Below, piece by piece: positions 1 through 5,624 of a stretch of DNA of 13,556 bases. The notes beneath the pieces were generated by a model. That model was not told where the DNA came from, did not search any database, and was given only the letters and a program-made list of their open reading frames with translations. Made by a program: the position numbers and the translations under genes. This stretch comes from Bacteriovoracaceae bacterium (GTDB taxonomy: Bacteria > Bdellovibrionota > Bacteriovoracia > Bacteriovoracales > Bacteriovoracaceae): the NCBI GenBank assembly GCA_947442115.1, contig CANEVK010000033.1, forward strand, positions 1-13,556, in the 5' to 3' direction. How positions within the stretch are numbered: the first letter of the stretch is position 1; each line of letters opens with the position of its first letter.

Positions 1-218
1 TCTACAGCAACATCATCATTTGAAAGTTCAATCGTAAGTTGATCAAGCTTCTTCTCACTTCCAGCACCCTGCTCAGTTTTTGGTAACTTTAGAAGAAGGG
101 CCAATTCATCTTTTTTAAAAGTTGAGGTTACAAGAAAAAACACGAGCAACAAAAACACCATATCAATCAATGGTGTAAGGTCCATGGCAATGGCTTCGCG
201 ACGCTGACGACGTGCCAT
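1..218 (-). CDS. exbD: ExbD/TolR-family proton-channel subunit (partial, 3' end outside window)
   Basis: Reading leftwards from an ATG at 218, the 72 visible residues begin MARRQRREAIAMDLTPLID, then MVFLLLVFFLV and a polar region. This is the ExbD/TolR N-terminus: a short basic cytoplasmic tail, a single transmembrane helix (about residues 15-33), and the conserved membrane Asp in the PLID motif (residue 19 here), which carries protons in this family. The periplasmic domain starts around residue 35 and is cut by the window edge. The ATG lies 2 bp after the exbB stop, so the two genes are co-transcribed and almost certainly translationally coupled. The family energises TonB- or Tol-type envelope work with ExbB. 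Which energy-transducing partner it serves cannot be told from this fragment. Confidence 0.9.
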   Translation of the reverse strand, partial: MARRQRREAIAMDLTPLIDMVFLLLVFFLVTSTFKKDELALLLKLPKTEQGAGSEKKLDQLTIELSNDDVAV

Positions 219-220
219 AC

Positions 221-745
221 TTACTCGCCCTTAAGCATTGGCGCCATATGCTTTTCCATATTAATTTCTAATGAGTCTAACTCACCAGTAAGATAATTGT
301 GAGCAATATAGTGAGGTATCGCGACAATCAGACCGACAATCGTCGTAATGAGAGCGTAGGAAATACCAGAAGCAAATTGACCAGGATCAGTTAAACCTTT
401 AGCAGAAATCACCTGGAAAGCCTCATAAATTCCAACCACCGTTCCCAAAAGACCCAGTAAAGGAGCTGTTGTCGCAATGACTTTAATCGAAGTCATGCCA
501 ACCTCGAGCTCGTGAACTCTGCGAGAGATACTGTCTTTCACAAGGTCTAAATGAGTGATTAAATTTTTTGTCGAGAATTGATTAAAAAGTTCCAGCGTAA
601 GAAGTTTTGCTTCAGCATCCAGTCTTTTCTTGAAGTCTTTAAGGATAAAGAATCTCCACAGGATTAAAGATAGGCCAATTATATTCATCGCTACGAGGAT
701 CCACGTGATAGAGCCACCAGCATTTATAAAATCAAAGATACGCAT
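221..745 (-). CDS. exbB: MotA/TolQ/ExbB family proton-channel protein
   Basis: This 174-residue inner-membrane protein has the MotA/TolQ/ExbB layout: a first helix at about 12-34, a cytoplasmic loop at about 35-85, and two further helices at about 88-110 and 124-148. The motif TTAPLLGLLGTVVGIYEAF (about 92-110) is the family's signature. It would form the pentameric stator around the ExbD dimer and couple the proton gradient to envelope work. It is shorter than typical ExbB or TolQ (about 230-245 residues), mainly because the N-terminal region and loop are trimmed, but all three helices are present. The start is ATG with AAGGA 5 nt upstream. It leads a bicistron with exbD. A TATCAT -10-like box at 786-781 sits upstream, and its expected -35 position falls inside the palindrome at 801-823. 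ExbB and TolQ cannot be separated on sequence alone. Confidence 0.9.
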   Translation of the reverse strand: MRIFDFINAGGSITWILVAMNIIGLSLILWRFFILKDFKKRLDAEAKLLTLELFNQFSTKNLITHLDLVKDSISRRVHELEVGMTSIKVIATTAPLLGLLGTVVGIYEAFQVISAKGLTDPGQFASGISYALITTIVGLIVAIPHYIAHNYLTGELDSLEINMEKHMAPMLKGE

Positions 746-800
746 AGAGTTCCTTGTTTAAAATCAAAAGACTAAGGTAGATGATAAGCTCAAAATGGAC

Positions 801-823
801 CCTTCGTAAACACTTTACGAAGG
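801..823. promoter_or_regulatory. perfect 10-bp inverted repeat, candidate operator between divergent exbB and mscS
   Basis: The arms CCTTCGTAAA (801-810) and TTTACGAAGG (814-823) are perfect reverse complements around a 3-nt CAC centre. The repeat lies 55 nt from each start codon (exbB at 745, mscS at 879), exactly midway. No T-tract follows on either strand, and both neighbouring genes point away, so a terminator is unlikely. Its left arm overlaps the expected -35 position of a TATCAT promoter candidate for exbB. A dimeric regulator site serving one or both genes is the best reading. The regulator is unknown. Confidence 0.45.
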
Positions 824-878
824 CTTAAGCACATGACAAATTGGTTGTAATGCCAATCAAATATTATGAGGTAATGCT

Positions 879-1769
879 GTGGACCAAGGACTTAAAGAAA
901 GTTTAGCTGCCTTTGACTCCATCTGGAGAATAAAACTTATTACAATTGCCGGTATAAAATTAAGCCTGGGCAATGTAACCGTCGCACTCTTTTTATTGGT
1001 ATTTGCCACACGACTCTCTAGGCTGGCCGTCAAACTCATTAATAAAAAACTCATATTGCGTTTTGTGGAAGACAAAGCCTCTCAAACAACTTATCAGACA
1101 TTTGCCTTCTATGGATGCCTGACTCTTTTTGTAACTCTTTCCCTTACGATTGCCGGTATTCCTCTCACCGTTTTTACAGTGGTCGGTGGAGCCCTGGCCA
1201 TTGGAGTTGGATTTGGATCACAAAATATTGTGAATAACTTCATTTCTGGTGTCATCATGCTGGTGGAGCAACCCATTAAAGTTGGTGATGTTGTTGAAGT
1301 TGATGGGATCGTTGGTAATGTCGTTTCTATTGGGACAAGAAGCACCAAGATTAGAAATGCAGACCATAAAGTTTTTATCGTTCCAAATAGTTTCTTCCTT
1401 GAGAAAGGTGTTTTGAACTGGAATTTTGAAACGACAATCATACGCTCAACATTAGATTTTGGAGTAGCCTACGGCACAGACACTAGGCTCGTTGAAAATG
1501 CCTGTATGGATATATTGCTTAACACTGAAGGGGTAGAGCAAACTCCAATCCCCTATGTCTTTTTTACTGATTTTGCAGAAAGCAATCTCACCTTCCAGCT
1601 CGTCTTTTTTTGTGATACTGAGAAAGTAGATTCCCTTGGTCATATTAGAAGTGCTATTAGGTTTAAAATTGACCAAAAATTCAGAGACCTAGGCATTGAA
1701 ATGGCTTTCCCTCAACGAGATATGCGTCTCAAGATGGATAAAACCATCGATGTTAGAATTAAGACGTAG
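879..1769 (+). CDS. mscS: small-conductance mechanosensitive channel, MscS family
   Basis: This 296-residue inner-membrane channel is of the short MscS type (E. coli MscS has 286). There are three membrane segments: TM1 about 30-50, TM2 about 73-93 and pore-lining TM3 about 98-130. TM3 runs into the family signature GVGFGSQNIVNNFISG (109-124), rich in the small residues that pack the pore. The beta domain follows, with VGDVVEVDGIVGNV (135-148) and the IRNADHKVFIVPNS stretch ending at 171, and the cytoplasmic alpha/beta vestibule ends in AFPQRDMRL (276-284), a conserved C-terminal motif. The channel releases small solutes on hypo-osmotic shock. The start is GTG: GAGG at 868-871 is 7 nt upstream and an in-frame stop at 867 prevents a longer reading. 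It is divergent from exbB, and its last 11 bp overlap the convergent FAD oxidoreductase gene. Confidence 0.92.
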   Translation: MDQGLKESLAAFDSIWRIKLITIAGIKLSLGNVTVALFLLVFATRLSRLAVKLINKKLILRFVEDKASQTTYQTFAFYGCLTLFVTLSLTIAGIPLTVFTVVGGALAIGVGFGSQNIVNNFISGVIMLVEQPIKVGDVVEVDGIVGNVVSIGTRSTKIRNADHKVFIVPNSFFLEKGVLNWNFETTIIRSTLDFGVAYGTDTRLVENACMDILLNTEGVEQTPIPYVFFTDFAESNLTFQLVFFCDTEKVDSLGHIRSAIRFKIDQKFRDLGIEMAFPQRDMRLKMDKTIDVRIKT

Positions 1770-1783
1770 ATTTTTTAATTCTA
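1754..1783. terminator. AT-rich 9-bp inverted repeat at convergent gene ends
   Basis: TAGAATTAA (1754-1762) pairs perfectly with TTAATTCTA (1775-1783) around a 12-nt loop. Both stop codons of the convergent mscS and FAD oxidoreductase genes (1767-1769 and 1761-1759) lie inside it. The position suits a shared bidirectional terminator, but the stem has only one G-C pair and no clean U-tract follows, so it may be chance in AT-rich DNA. Confidence 0.25.
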
Positions 1784-3174
1784 TAATCTAAAGCTAGAGC
1801 TCCTGCGGCCACTCCAACAAGACCTTGCCCAGGAAAAATTGTGTCTCCCACTCTAAAAACTTTTTCAAGACCAGTTTCACTACTTAATATCGAGAATGGA
1901 TTCATCCCATACAGGAAAGGCAGCCCTCCAACATAACCATTCTTTCTTAACGTATAATCTTGGAAAGTTTTTGGAGTGCCGGCCGTCAGATGTTTAACTT
2001 CTTGGATAGAAAATCGTTCTTTAAAATCAGAAATAATAATATTCATGATTGATTGCTTCTTGAGTCGATAATCATGCGAACTTACACCAAACCAAGTTTC
2101 AACATTTACATGAGTCGAAATAGTCACTGCCTGCCAGCCCAAGGGCGCCCGAGATTCATCTTCAGGTAATGAGAAAGAGATAAAATAATTACTGACTTCA
2201 GGGTGATTGAGATGAACTTGCTGATAAAGCTCGTTAGTGAAACTTGGTATGCCAAAATAAAGAGTAAACGCTCCCCAAGCTTCCTTGGGTTCTTTCAAAT
2301 CTTTTTCAAGAATCACTTTTTCACGGCCCTGAAAAAGTTCGGCTTGATTCCAGCACGGCACATTGAGAATGAGCTGATCATACTCATGTGAGTCTTGATT
2401 TAAGAAGACTTTATGATTATCGATCATTGTTACACGTGATTTATTTTTGACACGAATGCCTTTATCCAGACATGCACTCTCAAGAAAATCAAAAAATCCC
2501 CGCATGCCACCTTGAGGAGCATAAGTTTGACGAGGGTACGCAAGGGCCATAGCCCCTATTAAAAAAGGAACATTTTCTGCATGGGCCTGAGCAGAGATGA
2601 GTAAAATGCCATTGATGAGTTCAAGATATTCAGGATGATGAAGTCCATGAATTTTCAACATCATTTCAGTGTTTACTAAAAGATAAGGATAAAGATTAAA
2701 AAGATCAGGTCGTGAAAATATTTCAGTAAAATCTGCGATGCTTTTAAAGGGAAAAGATTTTACTGAATCTAAAAGCTCCCAAGCATGGGAATTGATCTTA
2801 TAGACTTTCTCCCAGAAAGGGCGATGGGTAAGATGCGGAAATGTTTTCTCAAGTTCCAGCATCCAAGCATCAAAACCACAACAATAGCTTAATTTTTTTC
2901 CATTTGAGAGATGAAAAACAATTCCTGGATCCTGCCATGTCAACTCAGGGCTTTTTCCGATGAGCTTAAAAATCTTCCCCAGAGGTTGATTGAAATCAAC
3001 CCCACTTACAGTCGTGGCCCCAACATCAAAACAAAACTTCCCTCTTTTAAACCAAGAGGCACAACCACCAATATTTTCATGGGCCTCAAACAGGATGACT
3101 TCTTCGCCTCTTTGTGAAGCCAGAAGTGCTGAAGATATGCCTCCAATGCCTCCACCAACTATAATGGTCTTCAT
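1759..3174 (-). CDS. FAD-dependent oxidoreductase, phytoene desaturase / carotenoid isomerase (CrtI/CrtISO) family
   Basis: This 471-residue soluble flavoprotein opens directly with an ADP-binding Rossmann fold: MKTIIVGGGIGG (GxGxxG at 7-12), an acidic residue ending strand 2 (E30), then NIGGCASWF (34-42) and FDVGATTVSG (49-58). It closes with RVGDTIFPGQGLVGVAAG at about 440-457. This bipartite FAD signature, with the GGCA box and the VGD...PGQG end, is that of CrtI-type phytoene desaturases, CrtISO isomerases and retinol-saturase-like enzymes. Most of these isomerise or desaturate polyenes at the membrane. No other carotenoid gene is visible, so the substrate is open. The ATG overlaps the glutathione peroxidase stop as ATGA (3174-3171), indicating translational coupling in the alkB-gpx operon. 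The pairing with an antioxidant enzyme hints at lipid or pigment redox chemistry, which is inference. Confidence 0.82.
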   Translation of the reverse strand: MKTIIVGGGIGGISSALLASQRGEEVILFEAHENIGGCASWFKRGKFCFDVGATTVSGVDFNQPLGKIFKLIGKSPELTWQDPGIVFHLSNGKKLSYCCGFDAWMLELEKTFPHLTHRPFWEKVYKINSHAWELLDSVKSFPFKSIADFTEIFSRPDLFNLYPYLLVNTEMMLKIHGLHHPEYLELINGILLISAQAHAENVPFLIGAMALAYPRQTYAPQGGMRGFFDFLESACLDKGIRVKNKSRVTMIDNHKVFLNQDSHEYDQLILNVPCWNQAELFQGREKVILEKDLKEPKEAWGAFTLYFGIPSFTNELYQQVHLNHPEVSNYFISFSLPEDESRAPLGWQAVTISTHVNVETWFGVSSHDYRLKKQSIMNIIISDFKERFSIQEVKHLTAGTPKTFQDYTLRKNGYVGGLPFLYGMNPFSILSSETGLEKVFRVGDTIFPGQGLVGVAAGALALDYRIKKSTS

Positions 3175-3704
3175 TCTTTAAGTAATGGTTCAATTTTTGA
3201 AAGCATTTCTTTATCCATCGGATCCATTGAAGACCTAAAACGATTAACGACTTGTCCTTTTTTATTCACTAGAAACTTTTCAAAATTCCAGCCCACTTCA
3301 CCTTGAAGATTTTTGGGTGTTTTTTCTGTGAGAAATTTATAAAGTTCTCGCTTTTCATTGCCTTGAATTGTTTTCTTAGTCAGGATAGGAAAAGTAGCCT
3401 TATAGTTTTTTGAACAAAACTCCATCATTGCTTTATCATCTTCAGGAGTTTGACCGCCAAAATCATTAGTCGGAACACCCAGGACAATAAAATCTTTAGC
3501 TTTGTATTTTTTAAAAAGAGATTCTAATTTTTCAAGCTGAGATGTGTATCCACACTGAGAGGCAATGTTAACTATTAAAACAACTTTATTTTTTAATTGA
3601 GACAGAGGGAATTCCTGCCCAGAAATACTCTTCTCTTTAATGCCATATAAATCTGATGCAAAAGCACTAAATGATAAAAACGAAAATAAAATTAAAAATT
3701 TCAA
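3171..3704 (-). CDS. exported glutathione-peroxidase-family (thiol) peroxidase
   Basis: This 177-residue protein has an N-terminal signal peptide (about 1-17, FSFLSFSAFA then SD), so it acts in the periplasm. The peroxidatic Cys is C51 in VNIASQCGYTSQ. Q85 (FGGQ), W139 and N140 (WNFEKFLV) complete the Gpx catalytic tetrad. The usual PCNQF cysteine is replaced by Thr (VPTNDFGG), but C97 in FCSKNY corresponds to the resolving cysteine of yeast Gpx3 (C82). The enzyme is therefore probably a thioredoxin-type two-Cys peroxidase rather than a glutathione enzyme, removing H2O2 or lipid peroxides. The start is TTG, chosen because AAGGAGG (3715-3709) lies 4 nt upstream and the signal peptide would be lost otherwise. 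That SD overlaps the alkB stop codon, tying the two genes together. It could be annotated gpx or btuE-like. Confidence 0.9.
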   Translation of the reverse strand: MKFLILFSFLSFSAFASDLYGIKEKSISGQEFPLSQLKNKVVLIVNIASQCGYTSQLEKLESLFKKYKAKDFIVLGVPTNDFGGQTPEDDKAMMEFCSKNYKATFPILTKKTIQGNEKRELYKFLTEKTPKNLQGEVGWNFEKFLVNKKGQVVNRFRSSMDPMDKEMLSKIEPLLKE

Positions 3705-3708
3705 AGGG

Positions 3709-3715
3709 CCTCCTT
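3709..3715 (-). promoter_or_regulatory. strong SD for the TTG-initiated peroxidase, overlapping the alkB stop
   Basis: AAGGAGG on the minus strand is a full match to the anti-SD and begins inside the alkB TAA stop (3716-3714). It is only 4 nt from the TTG start at 3704. This arrangement fixes the peroxidase start and suggests re-initiation by ribosomes finishing alkB. Confidence 0.75.
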
Positions 3716-4364
3716 AATGATAAACCTGACGAATCGTAAGGCTTATCCTTTCCTTGTTTTTTAAATACTGCTCACTCCCCGCAGAGAGTGTATTTGAATA
3801 GAGTGTACCAACTCCATGCCGCATAAGTCTTGCACTCTTACCAAAAACATAAACACTATTACCTGGTATTTTGACATCACTGATTAAACCATTTTCATTC
3901 TCATAGAAAAATCTGCAGGTGGAACCGAAATTCATGCCAATAACAGGTGATCTATCATCTTCCTCATCTTTATCAACATGGAGTCCCATCGCAGATTTTG
4001 AATCATAATAATTAACGAGAACTGTTTCGGGAGAATACTTATTCCATGGGAAATAAGTCTCCAAAACTGATGAACAAAACTCTCTTAAGGACGCTGGTAT
4101 TGGCCACGGCTTAAAAGTCTGATCCGGTATATATTTGTGATAGGAATAGTTCAAGGGATTCCAATAAAACCCCATACACATGAAATTTTTTACAGGATAC
4201 TTCGGTGTGGGATGAAATCTATTAGGCTTAAGATCCGGGTGGGTAAATCCTCTTAAAGGATCCTGGCCTTTTTTTAATATTAACTCAATCCACTTTGAAG
4301 CTTGCACAGGTGTAAAGTAGTCTTTTACAATAATAAAATCAGGGCGAGGTTTAAGAATTTGCAC
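3714..4364 (-). CDS. alkB: AlkB-type 2-oxoglutarate/Fe(II) dioxygenase (DNA/RNA dealkylation)
   Basis: The 216-residue length equals that of E. coli AlkB. The jelly-roll signature is complete: iron ligands H129 and D131 (MGLHVDKDE, HxD) and H183 (RLMRHGV), with 2-oxoglutarate-binding R206 and R212 in ERISLTIRQV, spaced six apart as in E. coli R204/R210. D133 matches the E. coli base-recognition D135, and VLVNYYDSKSAMG precedes the HxD as in true AlkB. The protein should oxidatively demethylate 1-methyladenine and 3-methylcytosine in the cytoplasm. It heads the alkB-gpx-oxidoreductase operon. The start is a GTG preceded by GGAGG at only 1 nt, too close for normal initiation. An in-frame TAA at 4376 rules out anything upstream, and the only nearby downstream alternative is an ATT (4358). 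A promoter that would place the RNA start on the GTG suggests leaderless translation. Confidence 0.9.
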   Translation of the reverse strand: MQILKPRPDFIIVKDYFTPVQASKWIELILKKGQDPLRGFTHPDLKPNRFHPTPKYPVKNFMCMGFYWNPLNYSYHKYIPDQTFKPWPIPASLREFCSSVLETYFPWNKYSPETVLVNYYDSKSAMGLHVDKDEEDDRSPVIGMNFGSTCRFFYENENGLISDVKIPGNSVYVFGKSARLMRHGVGTLYSNTLSAGSEQYLKNKERISLTIRQVYH

Positions 4365-4370
4365 ACCTCC

Positions 4371-4399
4371 ATTTTACCGGGAAAGCTTATGACTGATAA
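4371..4399 (-). promoter_or_regulatory. candidate sigma-70-type promoter for the alkB operon
   Basis: On the minus strand TTATCA (4399-4394, 4/6 to TTGACA) and TAAAAT (4376-4371, 5/6 to TATAAT) are separated by exactly 17 nt. The expected transcription start, about 7 nt downstream, falls at 4364, the first base of the alkB GTG. The promoter overlaps the first codons of the divergent gene at 4389, so the two transcription units would compete in this 24-bp gap. Confidence 0.4.
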
Positions 4400-4889
4400 C
4401 ACAAAACATATTAAAGAATGGCAGGAGAAGGTTAAACATACCTTCGACGATGAGGCCAATCTTCATCACTATCTCATCCACACGATGGATAACTTTCTTT
4501 ATCGTTATCTAGAGACCTCAGATTCCCAAAATCTGAGTACACAGCAATTAGCAGAAAAAATCTACGGCTGCGTAAGTTATGAATCAAATATGGTGTCTGC
4601 CTTAAAAATTGGTCATCCATCAATTAAACCAAAGCTTATTAATTTTGCTAAGTCTGTGCCAAAATCTCAGGGCCCAAGAGTTCAGTATTCACTCCTTGTG
4701 AATCTTAAAGATTTCAAATCTCAAGTAGGAGAAATACTCATCACAACCCAAGTCAGCTGGGATTTTCCACATTTTGAAAATAAGGATAATAACTTTATAA
4801 AAAATATCTCATTTAAATACGAAGATTTGACACAATTTAGAAAAGAACTTGCCCTTAAGCTTGAAGACGCCTGCAGTATCTTTCTTTAG
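4389..4889 (+). CDS. hypothetical protein, 166 residues, unrecognised
   Basis: No family is recognised. The protein is soluble, mixed charge, without signal peptide or membrane segment. The N-terminal half (about 1-70) looks helical (DDEANLHHYLIHTMDNFLYRY). The middle and end carry alternating hydrophobic segments that look like beta strands (VQYSLLVNLKD, EILITTQVSW), then a C-terminal helix. The reading frame extends upstream to 4302, but that extension runs through the alkB start region, so the ATG at 4389 with GGGAAAG upstream is preferred. Divergent from alkB over only 24 bp and overlapping the dedA stop by 4 bp at its 3' end, it is a one-gene unit. Sequence character matches its neighbours, arguing against recent transfer. 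A lineage-specific protein is likely, with function unknown. Confidence 0.7.
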   Translation: MTDNTKHIKEWQEKVKHTFDDEANLHHYLIHTMDNFLYRYLETSDSQNLSTQQLAEKIYGCVSYESNMVSALKIGHPSIKPKLINFAKSVPKSQGPRVQYSLLVNLKDFKSQVGEILITTQVSWDFPHFENKDNNFIKNISFKYEDLTQFRKELALKLEDACSIFL

Positions 4890-5563
4890 AGAGTAGATTT
4901 AGCAGTATTTTTTAAATAGATTTTTCGACCAAGCCACACAACGAGAGCAATTCCAGCGGCCATAAGAATGTACATTTTAACTTCTTTGAGATAGCTCAGC
5001 ACGATACGTCCATAAGTCGCTATTAAATAGACTTGAGTTGGTACAGAAATAAGTGCTGCGAGCCCATCAATAAGACAAAATTTCCAAAGTGGAATTCCCA
5101 AAAGACCACAGCTTAAGTGACCTGGGAATCTTATACCAGGGGTAAAGCGAAAGATACCGCAGGCCCACCCACCGAAGCGCTGAAACCAAGAATTAACTTT
5201 ATCCCAACCCGCCCCTGCAACTTGTTTTTGAAAGAATTTAGTTTTAATTATTTTCGCCCCAAAATATTTTCCTATCAGGTAAACCAAAACATCACTAAGA
5301 AAAACTGCAAAGAAAGCTACCAAGCACAAAGTACCAACACCAATGGGTTGGGCCCCTGGAGTTGGCGGAGGATAAATTTCTGGGTGTTGACCCATATTGG
5401 CCACAAGGCCAACAGCAATAAGAGTCAACTCTTCTGGTATAGGCAAACCAAAGGAAGAAGCAAACATAAAACAAATGACGAATGTATAAACCTGAAAAGG
5501 CTGATAAGCAAAAGGAGCAAAGAAATTTAAAAGCCCAGCTTCAGTGAATTCTATTCCAAACAT
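4886..5563 (-). CDS. dedA: DedA/SNARE-associated family membrane protein
   Basis: This 225-residue polytopic inner-membrane protein has both hallmark DedA motifs: FGLPIPEELTLIAVG (38-52, acidic E44/E45 in the re-entrant segment) and FRFTPGIRFPGHLSCG (138-153, with R139, PG and R145), plus D91 between them. DedA proteins are proton-dependent transporters, several acting as undecaprenyl-phosphate or phospholipid flippases. Hydrophobic segments lie at about 24-56, 74-98, 150-186 and 196-213. A Pro-rich loop insert (PEIYPPPTPGAQP, about 61-73) is unusual. The ATG follows the YbbP-type permease stop by 61 bp and has no visible SD. A U/C-rich leader lies 33-56 nt upstream. Expression may be read-through from the tesA-ybbAP operon. 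Its stop overlaps that of the convergent gene by 4 bp. Confidence 0.88.
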   Translation of the reverse strand: MFGIEFTEAGLLNFFAPFAYQPFQVYTFVICFMFASSFGLPIPEELTLIAVGLVANMGQHPEIYPPPTPGAQPIGVGTLCLVAFFAVFLSDVLVYLIGKYFGAKIIKTKFFQKQVAGAGWDKVNSWFQRFGGWACGIFRFTPGIRFPGHLSCGLLGIPLWKFCLIDGLAALISVPTQVYLIATYGRIVLSYLKEVKMYILMAAGIALVVWLGRKIYLKNTAKSTL

Positions 5564-5624
5564 ATCTAGGAATTCTAATGAGTCTCGTTATTCTTGAAAA
5601 GAAGAAAGAAAAAAAAGAGTGGTT

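Noticed and set aside
801..823. Intrinsic terminator
   Set aside because: No U-tract on either side and both flanking genes are transcribed away from it.
1109..1441. Long open frame on the minus strand inside the mscS gene
   Set aside because: It lies wholly antisense to a well-supported channel gene with full family signatures, has a low-complexity Thr/Pro-rich composition and no SD.
4302..4388. Upstream extension of the 166-residue gene to the ATG at 4302
   Set aside because: The extension would read through the alkB start region, adds a segment unlike the rest of the protein, and the ATG at 4389 has a usable SD.
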